Source: Parietaria judaica (taxonomy: Eukaryota > Streptophyta > Magnoliopsida > Rosales > Urticaceae). From it: DNA of 64,000 nt. Below are positions 12,271-27,200 of the stretch, piece after piece. The stretch spans positions 4,768,001 through 4,832,000 of the forward strand of contig OX940864.1 of NCBI GenBank assembly GCA_954871525.1, given 5' to 3'. Under the pieces are notes generated by a model that saw nothing but the letters and a program-made list of their open reading frames with translations, was not told the origin of the DNA and made no database searches. How positions within the stretch are numbered: position 1 is the stretch's first letter; the number at the start of each line of letters is the position of its first letter. Made by a program: the position numbers and the translations under genes.

Positions 12271-15200
12271 TATAGGAAATGATATAGCATTTCCTATAGC
12301 ATTTCTTTATTTTACATTGTTTACGACCTAAAATTTCAAACCAATTGAAAAAATATTTATTTTAGGGCTTATACGTTGGAATTTGAATATAAGAAGAGTT
12401 CTCATGCAATGCAAGGATTAAATTTATGACGAGAAATGCCATAGGAAATGCTATAGCATTTCTTGTAGCATTTCTTTATTTTACATTTTTTACAACCTTA
12501 AATTTTGAACCAATTGAAAAAATAATGATTTTAGGGCTTATACATTGGAATTTTAATATTACAAGCGTTCTCATGCAAAAATATGCAAGGATTAAATTGT
12601 TGATGAGAAATGCCATAGGAAATGCTATAGCATTTCCTATAGCATTTCTTTATTTTACATTGTTTACGACCTAAAATTTCGAACCAATTGAAAAAAAAAT
12701 GATTTTAGAATTTATACATTGGAATTTGAATACAACAAGAGTTCTCATGCAATGCAAGGATTAAATTTATGACGAGAAATGCCATAGGAAATGCTATAGC
12801 ATTTCCTATAGCATTTCTTTATTTTACATTGTTTACGACCTAAAATTTCGAAGCAATTGAAAAAATAATGATTTTAGGGCTTATACATTGGAATTTTAAT
12901 ATTACAAGCGTTCTCATGCAAAAATATGCAAGGATTAAATTGTTGACGAGAAATGCCATAGGAAATGCTATAGCATTTCCAATAGCATTTCTTTATTTTA
13001 CATTTTTTACAACCTTAAATTTCGAACCAATTGAAAAAATAATGATTTTAGGGATTATACATTGGAATTTTAATATTACAAGCGTTCTCAGGCAAAAATA
13101 TGCAAGGATTAAATTGTTGACGATAAATGCCATAGGAAATGCTATAGCATTTCCTATATCATTTCTTTATTTTTTATTGTTTACAACCTAAAATTTTGAA
13201 CCAATTGAAAAATTAATTATTTTAGGTCTTATACATTGGAATTTGAATATAAAAAGAGTTCTCATGCAAAAATATGCAAGGATTAAATTGTTGGAGAGAA
13301 ATGCCATAGGAAATGTTATAGCATTTCCTATAGTATTTCTTTATTTTACATTTTTTACAACCTTAAATTTTGAACCAATTGAAAAAATAATGATTTTAGG
13401 GCTTATACAATGGAATTTTAATATTACAAGCGTTCTCATGCAAAAATATGCAAGGATTAAATTGTTGACGAGAAATGCTATAGGAAATGTATTTCCTATC
13501 AATTGTTTACGACCTAAAATTTCGAACCAATTGAAAAAATAATGATTTTAGGGCTTACACATTGGAATTTGAATATAACATGAGTTCTCATGCAAAAATA
13601 TGGAAGGATTAAATTGTTGACGAGAAATGCCATAGGAAATGCTATAGCATTTTCTATAGCATTTCTTTATTTTACATTTTTTACAACCTTAAATTTCGAA
13701 CCAATTGAAAAAATAATGATTTTAGGGCTTATACATTGGAATTTTTATATTACAAGCGTTATTATGCAAAAATATGCAAGGATTAAATTGTTGACGTGAA
13801 ATGCCATAGGAAATGCTAGCATTTCTTTATTTTACATTGTTTACGACCTAAAATTTTGAACCAATTGAAAAAATAATGATTTTAGGGCTTATACATTGGA
13901 ATTTGAATATACCAAGAGTTCTCATGCAAAAATATGCAAGGATTAAATTGTTGACGAGAAATGCCATAGGAAATGTTATAGCATTTCTATAGCATTTCTT
14001 TATTTTACATTTTTTACAACCTTAAATTTTGAACCAATTGAAAAAATAATGATTTTAGGGCTTATACATTGGAAATTTAATATTACAAGCGTTCTCATGC
14101 AAAAATATGCAAGGATTAAACTGTTGACGAGAAATGCCATAGGAAATGCTATAGCATTTCCTATAGCATTTCTTTATTTTAAATTTTTTACAACCTTAAA
14201 TTTTGAACCAATTGAAAAAATAATGATTTTAGGGCTTATACATTGGAAATTTAATATTACAAGCGTTCTCATGCAAAAATATGCAAGGATTAAATTGTTG
14301 ACGAGAAATGCCATAGGAAATGCTAGCATTTCTTTATTTTACATTGTTTACGTCCTAAAATTTCAAACCAATTGAAAAAATAATTATTTAAGGGCTTATA
14401 CATTGGAATTTTAATATTACAAGCGTTCTCATGCAAAAATATGCAAGGATTAAATTGTTGACGAGAAATGCCATAGGAAATGCTATTTCCTATAGCATTT
14501 CCTATAGCATTTCTTTATTTTAAATTTTTTACAACCTTAAATTTCGAACCAATTGAAAAAATAATGATTTTAGGGCTTGTACATTGGAATTTTAATATTA
14601 CAAGCGTTCTCATGCAAAAATATGCAAGGATTAAATTGTTGACGAGAAATGCTATAGGAAATGATATTGCATTTCCTATAGCATTTCTTTATTTTACATT
14701 GTTTACGACCTAAAATTTCAAACCAATTGAAAAAAATAATGATTTTAGGGCTTATACGTTGGAATTTGAATATAACAAGAGTTCTCATGCAAAAATATGC
14801 AAGGATTAAATTGTTGACGAGAAATGCCATAGGAAATGCTATAGCATTTCCTATGGCATTTCTTTATTTTACATTTTTTACAACCTTAAATTTCGAACCA
14901 ATTGAAAAAATAATGATTTTAGGGCTTATACATTGGAATTTTAATATTACAAGCGTTCTCAGGCAAAAATATGCAAGGATTAAATTGTTGACGAGAAATG
15001 CCATACGAAATGCTATAGCATTTCTTATAGCATTTATTTATTTTACATTGTTTACGACCTAAAATTTCGAACCAATTGAAAAAATAATGATTTTAGGGCT
15101 TATACATTTGAATTTGAATATAACAAGAGTTTTCATGCAAAAATATGCAAGGATTAAATTGTTGATGAGAAATGCCAAAGGAAATGCTATAGCATTTCTT

Positions 15201-18200
15201 TATTTTACATTTTTTACAACCTTAAATTTCGAACCAATTGAAAAAATAATGATTTTAGGGCTTATACATTGGAATTTTAATATTACAAGCGTTCTCAGGC
15301 AAAAATATGCAAGGATTAAATTGTTGACGAGAAATGCCATACGAAATGCTATAGCATTTCTTATAGCATTTATTTATTTTACATTGTTTACGACCTAAAA
15401 TTTCAAACCAATTAAAAAAATAATGATTTTAGGGCTTATACATTTGAATTTGAATATAACAAGAGTTTTCATGCAAAAATATGCAAGGACTAAATTGTTG
15501 ACGAGAAATGCCATACGAAATGCTATAGCATTTCTTATAGCATTTATTTATTTTACATTGTTTACAACCTAAAATTTCGAACCAATTGAAAAAATAATGA
15601 TTTTAGGGCTTATACATTTGAATTTGAATATAACAAGAGTTTTCATACAAAAATATGCAAGGACTAAATTGTTGATGAGAAATGCCTCCTATAGCATTTC
15701 TTTATTTTACATTTTTTACAACCTTAAATTTCGAACCATTTGAAAAAATAATGATTTTAGGGCTTATACATTGGAATTTTAATATTACAAGCGTTCTCAT
15801 GCAAAAATATGCAAGGATTAAATTGTTGACGAGAAATGCCATAGGAAATGCTATAGCATTTCCTATAGCATTTCTTTATTTTACATTGTTTACGACCTAA
15901 AATTTCGATCCAATTGAAAAAAAATGATTTTAGAGCGTATACATTGGAATTTGAATATAACAAGAATTCTCAAGCAATGCAAGGATTAAATTTATGACGA
16001 GAAATACCATAGGAAATGCTATAGCATTTCCTATAGCATTTCTTTATTTTACATTATTTACGACCTAAAATTTTGAACCAATTGAAAAAATAATGATTTT
16101 AGGGATTATACATTGGAATTTTAATATTACAAGTGTTCTCATGCAAAAATATGCAAGGATTAAATTGTTGACGAGAAATGCCATAGGAAATGCTATAGCA
16201 TTTCCTATAGCATTTCTTTATTTTACATTTTTTACAACCTTAAATTTCGAACCAATTGAAAAAATAATGATTTTAGGGATTATACATTGGAATTTTAATA
16301 TTACAAGCGTTCTCAGGCAAAAATATGCAAGGATTAAATTGTTGACGATAAATGCCATAAGAAATGCTATAGCATTTCCTATATCATTTCTTTATTTTTT
16401 ATTGTTTACAACCTAAACTTTCGAACCAATTGAAAAATTAATTATTTTAGGGCTTATACATTGGAATTTGAATATAAAAAGAGTTCTCATGCAAAAATAT
16501 GCAAGGATTAAATTGTTGGAGAGAAATGCCATAGGAAATGTTATAGCATTTCCTATAGCATTTATTTATTTTACATTTTTTACAACCTTAAATTTTGAAC
16601 CAATTGAAAAAATAATGATTTTAGGGCTTATACATTGGAATTGGAATATAACAAGAGTTCTCATGCAAAAATATACAAGGATTAAATTGTTGACGAGAAA
16701 TGCCATAGGAAATGCTAGCATTTCCTATAGCATTTCTTTATTTTACATTTTTTACAACCTTAAATTTCGAACCAATTGAAAAAATAATGATTTTAGGGCT
16801 TATACATTGGAATTTTTATATTACAAGCGTTCTCATGCAAAAATATGCAAGGATTAAATTGTTGAAGAGAAATGCCATAGGAAATGCTAGCATTTCTTTA
16901 TTTTACATTGTTTACGACCTAAAATTTCGAACCAATTGAAAAAATAATGATTTTAGGGCTTATACATTGGAATTGGAATATAACAAGAGTTCTCATGCAA
17001 AAATATACAAGGATTAAATTGTTGACGAGAAATGCCATAGGAAATGTTATAGCATTTCCTATAGCATTTCTTTATTTTACATTTTTTACAACCTTAAATT
17101 TTGAACCAATTGAAAAAATAATTATTTTAGGGCTTATACATTGGAAATTTAATATTACAAGCGTTCTCATGCAAAAATATGCAAGGATTAAATTGTTGAC
17201 GAAAAATGCCATAGGAAATGCTATAGCATTTCCTATAGCATTTCTTTATTTTACATTTTTTACAACCTTAAATTTCGAACCAATTGAAAAAAATAATGAT
17301 TTTAGGGCTTATACATTGGAATTTTTATATTACAAGCGTTCTCATGCAAAAATATGCAAGGATTAAATTGTTGACGAGAAATGCCATAGGAAATGCTAGC
17401 ATTTCTTTATTTTAAATTGTTTACGACCTAAAATTTCAAACCAATTGAAAAAATAATGATTTTAGTGCTTATACATTGGAATTTGAATATACCAAGAGTT
17501 CTCATGCAAAAATATGCAAGGATTAAATTGTTGACGAGAAATGCCATAGGAAATGTATTTCCTATAGCATTTCTTTATTTTACATTGTTTACGACCTAAA
17601 ATTTCGAACCAATTGAAAAAATAATTATTTTAGGCCATATACATTGGAATTTGAATATAATAAGCGTTCTCATGCAAAAATATACAAGGATTAAATTGTT
17701 GACGAGAAATGCCATAGGAAATGCTATAGCATTTCCTATAGCATTTCTTTATTTTACATTTTTTACAACCTTAATTTTCGAACCAATTGAAAAAATAATG
17801 ATTTTAGGGCTTATACATTGGATCTTTAATATTACAAGCGTTCTCATGCAAAAATATGCAAGGATTAAATTGTTGACGAAAAACGCCATAGGAAGCATTT
17901 CCTATAGCATTTCTTTATTTTACATTGTTTACGACCTAAAATTTCGAAGCAATTGAAAAATAATGATTTTAGGGCTCATACATTAGAACATTAATATTAC
18001 AAGCGTTCTCATGCAAAAATAAACAAGGATTAAATTGTTGACGAGAAATGCCATAGGAAATGCTATAGCATTTCCTTATTTTACATTGTTTACGACCTAA
18101 AATTTTGAACCAATTGAAAAAATAATGATTTTAGGGCTTATACATTGGAGTTTGAATATAACAAGAATTCTCATGCAAAAATATGCAATGATTAAATTGT

Positions 18201-21200
18201 TGACGAGAAATGCCATAGGAATCGCTATAGCATTTCCTATATAATTTCTTTATTTTACATTTTTTACAAACTTAAATTTCGAACCAATTGAAAAAATAAT
18301 GATTTTAGGGCTTATACATTGGAATTTTAATATTACAAGCGTTTTCATGCAAAAATATGCAAGGATTAAATTGTTGACGAGAAATGCCATAGGAAATGCT
18401 ATAGCACTTCATATAGAATTTCTTTATTTTACATTGTTTACGACCTAAAATTTCGAACCAATTGAAAAAATAATGATTTTAGGGCTTATACATTGGAATT
18501 TGAATATAACAAGAGTTCTCATGCAAAAATATGCAAGGATTAAATTATTGACGAGAAATGCCATAGGAAATGCTATAGCATTTCCTATAGCATTTCTTTA
18601 TTTTACATTTTTTACAACCTCCAATTTTGAACCAATTGAAAAAATAATTATTTTAGGGCTTATACATTGAAATTTTAATATTACAAGCGTTCTCATGCAA
18701 AAATCTGCAAGGATTAAATTGTTGACGAGAAATTCCATAGGAAATGCTATAGCATTTCCTATAGCATTTCTTTAATTTACATTGTTTACGACCTAAAATT
18801 TTGAACCAATTGCAAAAAAAAATGATTTTAGAGCTTATACATTGGAATTTGAATATAACAAGAGTTCTCATGCAATGCAAGGATTAAATTTATGACGAGA
18901 AATGCCATAGGAAATGCTATAGCATTTCCTATAGCATTTCTTTATTATACATTGTTTACGACCTAAAATTTCGAACCAATTGAAAAAATAATGATTTTAG
19001 GGCTTATACATTGGAATTTTAATATTACAAGAGTTCTCATGCAAAAATATGCAAGGATTAAATTGTTGACTAGAAATGCCATAGGAAATGCTAATGCTAT
19101 AGCATTTCCTATAGCATTTCTTTATTTTACATTTTTTAAAACCTTAAATTTCGAACCAATTGAAAATATAATGATTTTAGGGCTTATACATTGGAATTTT
19201 AATATTACAAGCGTTCTCATGCAAAAATATGCAAGGATTTAATTGTTGACGAGAAATGTCATAGGAAATGCTATAGCATTTCCTATAGCATTTCTTTATT
19301 TTACATTTTTTACAATCTTAAATTTTGAACCAATTGAAAAATAATGATTTTAGGGCTTATACATTGGAATTTTAATATTACAAGCGTTCTCATGCAAAAA
19401 TATGCAAGGATTAAATTTTAAACGAGAAATGCCATAGGACATGGTATAGCACTTCCTATAGCATTTCTTTATTTTACATTGTTTACGACCTAAAATTTCG
19501 AACCAATTGAAAAAATAATGATTTTAGGGCTTATACATTGGAGTTTGAATATAACAAGAGTTCTCATGCAAAAATATGCAAGGATTAAATTGTTGACGAG
19601 AAATGCCATAGGAATCGCTATAGCATTTCCTATAGAATTTCTTTATTTTACATTTTTTACAAACTTAAATTTCGAACCAATTGAAAAAATAATGATTTTA
19701 GGGCTTATACATTGGAATTTTAATATTACAAGCGTTTTCATGCAAAAATATGCAAGGATTAAATTGTTGACGAGAAATGCCATAGGAAATGCTATAGCAC
19801 TTCCTATAGCATTTCTTTATTTTACATTGTTTACGACCTAAAATTTCGAACCAATAGAAAAAATAATGATTTTAGGGCTTATACATTGGAATTTTAATAT
19901 TACAACCGTTCTCATGCAAAAATGTGCAAGGATTAAATAGTTGACGAGAAATGTCATAGGAAATGCTATAGCATTTCCTATAGCATTTCTTTATTTTACA
20001 TTGTTTACGACCTAAAATTTTGAACCAATTGAAAAAATATTGATTTTTGGGCTTATACATTGGAATTTGAATATAACAAGAGTTCTCATGCAAAAATATG
20101 CAAGGATTAAATTGTTGACGAGTAATGCCATAGGAAATGCTATAGCACTTCGTATAGCATTTCTTTATTTTACATTGTTTACGACCTAAAATTTCAAACC
20201 AATTGAAAAAATAATGATTTTAGGGCTTATACATTGGAATTTTAATATTACAACCGTTCTCATGCAAAAATGTGCAAGGATTAAATAGTTGACGAGAAAT
20301 GTCATAGGAAATGCTATAGCATTTCCTATAGCATTTCTTTATTTTACATTGTTTACGACCTAAAATTTTGAACCAATTGAAAAAATATTGATTTTAGGGC
20401 TTATACATTGGAATTTGAATATAACAAGAGTTCTCATGCAAAAATATGCAAGGATTAAATTGTTGACGAGAAATGCCATAGGAAATGCTATAGCATTTCC
20501 TATAGCATTTCTTTATTTTACATTTTTTACAACCTTAAATTTTTAACCAATTGAAAAAATAATGATTTTAGGGCTTATACATTGGAATTTTAATATTACA
20601 AGCGTTCTCATGCAAAAATATGCAAGGATTAAATTGTTGACGAGAAATGCCATAGGAAATGCTATAGCATTTCCTATAGCATTTCTTTATTTTTTATTGT
20701 TTACGACCTAAAAATTTTGAACCAATTGAAAAATAATTATTTTAGGGCTTATACATTGGAATTTTAATATACCAAGAGTTCTCATGCAAAAATATGCAAG
20801 GATTAAACTGTTGGAGAGAAATGCCATAGGAAATGCTATAGCATTTCCTATAGCATTTCTTTATTTTACATATTTTACAACCTTAAATTTTGAACCAATC
20901 GAAAAATAATGATTTTAGGGCTTATACATTGGAATTTTAATATTACAAGCGTTCTCATGCAAAAATATGCAAGGATTAAATTGTTGACGAGAAATGCCAT
21001 AGGAAATGCTATAGCATTTCCTATAGCATTTCTTTATTTTACATTTTTTACAACCTTAAATTTTGAACCAATTGAAAAAATAATGATTTTAGGGCTTATA
21101 CATTGGAAACTTAATATTACAAGCGTTCTCATGCAAAAATATGCAAGGATTAAATTGTTGACGAGAAATGCCATAGGAAATGTATTTCCTATAGCATTTA

Positions 21201-24200
21201 TTTATTTTACATTGTTTACGACCTAAAATTTCGAACCAATTGAAAAAATAATTATTTTAGGCCTTATACATTGGAATTTGAATATAACAAGTGTTCTCAT
21301 GCAAAAATATGCAAGGATTAAATTGTTGACGAGAAATGCCATAGGAAATGCTATAGCATTTCCTACAGCATTTCTTTATTTTACATTTTTTACAACCTTA
21401 ATTTTCTAACAAATTGAAAAAATAATGATTTTAGGGCTTATACATTGGATCTTTAATATTACAAGCGTTCTCATGCAAAAATATGCAAGGATTAAATTGT
21501 TGACGAAAAACGCCATAGGAAGCATTTCTTTATTTTACATTGTTTACGACCTAAAATTTCGAACCAATTGAAAAATAATGATTTTAGGGCTCATACATAG
21601 AACTTTAATATTACAAGCGTTCTCATGCAAAAATATGCAAGGATTAAATTGTTGACGAGAAATGCCATAGGAAATGCTATGCATTTCCTATAGCATTTCT
21701 TTATTTTACATTTTTTACAACCTTAAATTTCGAACCAATTGAAAAAATAATGATTTTAGGGCTTATACATTGGAATTTTAATTTTACAAGCGTTCTCATG
21801 CAAAAATATGCAAGGATGAAATTGTTGACGAGAAATGCCATAGGAATGCTATAGCATTTCCTATAGCATTTCTTTAATTTACATTGTTTACGACCTAAAA
21901 TTTTGAACCAATTGCAAAAAAAAAATGATTTTAGAGCTTATACATTGGAATTTGAATATAACAAGAGTTCTCATGCAATGCAAGGATTAAATTTATGACG
22001 AGAAATGCCATAGGAAATGCTATAGCATTTCCTATAGCATTTCTTTATTATACATTGTTTACGACCTAAAATTTTGAACCAATTGAAAAAATAATGATTT
22101 TAGGGCTTATACATTGGAATTTTAATATTACAAGAGTTCTCATGCAAAAATATATAAGGATTAAATTGTTGACGAGTAATGCCATAGGAAATGCTATAGC
22201 ACTTCGTATAGCACTTCGTATAGCATTTCTTTATTTTACATTGTTTACGACCTAAAATTTCAAACCAATTGAAAAAATAATGATTTTAGGGCTTATACAT
22301 TGGAATTTTAATATTACAACCGTTCTCATGCAAAAATGTGCAAGGATTAAATAGTTGACGAGAAATGTCATAGGAAATGCTATAGCATTTCCTATAGCAT
22401 TTCTTTATTTTACATTGTTTACGACCTAAAATTTCGAACCAATTGAAAAAAAAATGATTTTAGCGCTTATACATTGGAATTTGAATATAACAAGAGTTCT
22501 TATGCAATGCAAGGATTAAATTTATGACGAGAAATGCCATAGGAAATGCTAAAGCATTTCCTATAGCATGTCTTTATTTTACATTGTTTACGAACTAAAA
22601 TTTCGAACCAATTGAAAAAATATTGATTTTAGGGCTTATACATTGGAATTTTAATATTACAAGCGTTCTCTTGCAAAAATATGAAAGGATTAAATTGTTG
22701 ACGAGAAATGCCATAGGAAATGCTATAGCATTTCCTATAGCATTTCTTTATTTTACATTTTTTACAACCTTAAATTTCGAACCAATTGAAAATATAATGA
22801 TTTTAGGGCTTATACATTGGAATTTTAATATTACAAGCGTTCTCATGCAAAAATATGCAAGGATTTAATTGTTGACGAGAAATGTCATAGGAAATGCTAT
22901 AGCATTTCCTATAGCATTTCTTTATTTTACATTTTTTACAATCTTAAATTTTGAACCAATTGAAAAATAATGATTTTAGGGCTTATACATTGGAATTTTA
23001 ATATTACAAGCGTTCTCATGCAAAAATATGCAAGGATTAAATTTTAAACGAGAAATGCCATAGGACATGCTATAGCACTTCCTATAGCATTTCTTTATTT
23101 TACATTGTTTACGACCTAAAATTTCGAACCAATTGAAAAATAATGATTTTAGGGCTCATACATAGAACTTTAATATTACAAGCGTTCTCATGCAAAAATA
23201 TGCAAGGATTAAATTGTTGACGAGAAATGCCATAGGAAATGCTATAGCATTTCCTATAGCATTTCTTTATTTTACATTTTTTACAACCTTAAATTTCGAA
23301 CCAATTGAAAAAATAATGATTTTAGGGCTTATACATTGGAATTTTAATTTTACAAGCGTTCTCATGCAAAAATATGCAAGGATGAATTTGTTGACGAGAA
23401 ATGCCATAGGAATGATATAGCATTTCCTATAGCATTTCTTTATTTTACATTGTTTACGACCTAAAATTTCGAACCAATTGAAAAAAAAATGATTTTAGAG
23501 CTTATACATTGGAATTTGAATATAACAAGAGTTCTTATGCAATGCAAGGATTAAATTTATGACGAGAAATGCCATAGGAAATGCTAAAGCATTTCTTATA
23601 GCATGTCTTTATTTTACATTGTTTACGAACTAAAATTTCGAACCAATTGAAAAAATATTGATTTTAGGGCTTATACATTGGAATTTTAATATTACAAGCG
23701 TTCTCATTCAAAAATATGCAAGGATTAAATTGTTGACGAGAAATGCCATAGGAAATGCTATAGCATTTTCTATAGCATTTCTTTATTTTACATTTTTTAC
23801 AACCTTAAATTTCGAACCAATTGAAAAAATAATGATTTTAGGGCTTATACATTGGAATTTTAATATTACAAGCGTTCTCATGCAAAAATATGCAAGGATT
23901 AAATTGTTGACGAAAAATTCCATAGGAAATGCTAGCATTTCCTATAGCATTTCTTTATTTTTTATTGTTTACGACCTAAAATTTCGAACCAATTGAAAAA
24001 ATAATTATTTTAGGGCTTATACATTGGAATTTTAATATACCAAGAGTTCTTATGCAAAAATATGCAAGGATTAAATTGTTGACGAGAAATGCTATAGGAA
24101 ATGATATAGCATTTCCTATAGCATTTCTTTATTTTACATTGTTTACGACCTAAAATTTCAAACCAATTGAAAAAATAATGATTTTAGGGCTTATACGTTG

Positions 24201-27200
24201 GAATTTGAATATAACAAGAGTTCTCATGCAAAAATATGCAAGGATTAAATTGTTGACGAGAAATGCCATAGGAAATGCTATAGCATTTCCTATAGCATTT
24301 CTTTATTATACATTGTTTACGACCTAAAATTTCGAACCAATTGAAAAAATAATGATTTTAGGGCTTATACATTGGAATTTTAATATTACAAGAGTTCTCA
24401 TGCAAAAATATGCAAGGATTAAATTGTTGACGAGAAATGCCATAGGAAATGCTATAGCACTTCGTATAACATTTCTTTATTTTACATTGTTTACGACCTA
24501 AAATTTTGAACCAATTGAAAAAATAATGATTTTAGGGCTTATACAATGGAATTTGAATATAACAAGAGTTCTCATGGAAAAATATGCAAGGATTAAATTG
24601 TTGACGAGAAATGCCATAGGAAATGTTATAGCATTTCCTATAGCATTTCTTTATTTTACATTTTTTACAACCTTAAATTTTTAACCAATTGAAAAAATAA
24701 TGATTTTAGGGCTTATACATTGGAATTTTAATATTACAAGCGTTCTCATGCAAAAATATGCAAGGATTATATTGTTGACGAGAAATGCCATAGGAAATGC
24801 TATAGCATTTCCTATAGCATTTCTTTATTTTTATTGTTTACGACCTAAAATTTTGAACCAATTGAAAAAATAATTATTTTAGGGCTTATACATTAGAATT
24901 TTAATATACCAAGAGTTCTCATGCAAAAATATGCAAGGATTAAATTGTTGGAGAGAAATGCCATAGGAAATGCTAGCATTTCCTATAGCATTTCTTTATT
25001 TTACATATTTTACAACCTTAAATTTTGAACCAATCGAAAAAATAATGATTTTAGGGCTTATACATTGGAATTTTAATATTACAAGCGTTCTCATGCAAAA
25101 ATATGCAAGGATTAAATTGTTGACGAGAAATGCCATAGGAAATGCTATAGCATTTCCTATAGCATTTCTTTATTTTACATTTTTTACAACCTTAAATTTT
25201 GAACCAATTGAAAAAATAATGATTTTAGGGCTTATACATTGGAAATTTAATATTACAAGCGTTCTCATGCAAAAATATGCAAGGATTAAATTGTTGACGA
25301 GAAATGTCATAGGAAATGTATTTCCTATAGCATTTATTTATTTTACATTGTTTACGACCTAAAATTTTGAACCAATTGAAAAAATAATTATTTTAGGCCT
25401 TATACATTTGAATTTGAATATAACAAGTGTTCTCATGCAAAAATATGCAAGGATTAAATTGTTGACGAGAAATGCCATAGGAAATGCTATAGCATTTCCT
25501 ACAGCATTTCTTTATTTTACATTTTTTACAACCTTAATTTTCTAACCAATTGAAAAAATAATGATTTTAGGGCTTATACATTGGATCTTTAATATTACAA
25601 GCGTTCTCATGCAAAAATATGCAAGGATTAAATTGTTGACGAAAAACGCCATAGGAAGCATTTCCTATAGCATTTCTTTATTTTACATTGTTTACGATCT
25701 AAAACTTCGAACCAATTGAAAAATAATGATTTTAGGGCTCATACATAGAACTTTAATATTACAAGCGTTCTCATGCAAAAATATGCAAGGATGAAATTGT
25801 TGACGAGAAATGCCATAGGAATGCTATAGCATTTCCTATAGCATTTCTTTATTTTACATTGTTTACGACCTAAAATTTCGAACCAATTGAAAAAAAAAAT
25901 TATTTTAGAGCTTATACATTTGAATTTGAATATAACAAGAGTTCTTATGCAATGCAAGGATTAAATTTATGACGAAAAATGCCATAGGAAATGCTAAAGC
26001 ATTTCCTATAGCATTTCTTTAGTTTACATTGTTTACGAACTAAAATTTCGAACCAATTGAAAAAATATTGATTTTAGGGCTTATACATTGGAATTTTAAT
26101 ATTACAAGCGTTCTCATGCAAAAATATGCAAGGATTAAATTGTTGACGAGAAATGCCAGCATTTCCTATAGCATTTCTTTATTTTACATTTTTTACAACC
26201 TTAAATTTTGAACCAATTGAAAATATAATGATTTTAGGGCTTATACATTGGAATTTTAATATTACAAGCGTTCTCATGCAAAAATATGCAAGGATTAAGA
26301 TGTTGTCGAGAAATGTCATAGGAAATGCTAGCATTTCCTATAGCATTTATTTATTTTACATTGTTTACGACCTAAAATTTTGAACCAATTGAAAAAATAA
26401 TTAATTTAGGGCTTATACGTTGAAATTTGAATATAACAAGAGTTATCGTGCAAAAATATGCAAGGATTAAATTGTTGACGAGAAATGCTATAGGAAATGA
26501 TATAGCATTTCCTATAGCATTTCTTTATTTTACATTGTTTACGACCTAAAATTTCAAACCAATTGAAAAAATAATAATTTTAGGGATTATACGTTGGAAT
26601 TTGAATATAACAAGAGTTCTCATGCAAAAATATGCAAGGATTAAATTGTTGACGAGAAATGCCATAGGAAATGCTATAGCATTTCCTATAGCATTTCTTT
26701 ATTATACATTGATTACGACCTAAAATTTCGAACCAATTGAAAAAATAATGATTTTAGGGCTTATACATTGGAATTTTAATATTACAAGAGTTCTCATGCA
26801 AAAATATGCAAGGATTAAATTGTTGACGAGAAATGCCATAGGAAATGCTATAGCACTTCGTATAGCATTTCTTTATTTTACATTGTTTACGACCTAAAAT
26901 TTCAAACCAATTGAAAAAATAATGATTTTAGGGCTTATACATTGGAATTTTAATATTACAACCGTTCTCATGCAAAAATGTGCAAGGATTAAATTGTTGA
27001 CGAGAAATGTCATGAGAAATGCTAGCATTTCCTATAGCATTTCTTTATTTTACATTGTTTACGACCTAAAATTTTGAACCAATTGAAAAACTAATGATTT
27101 TAGGGCTTATACATTTGAATTTGAATATAACAAGAGTTCTCATGCAGAAATATGCAAGGATTAAATTGTTGACGAGAAATGCCATAGGAAATGTTATAGC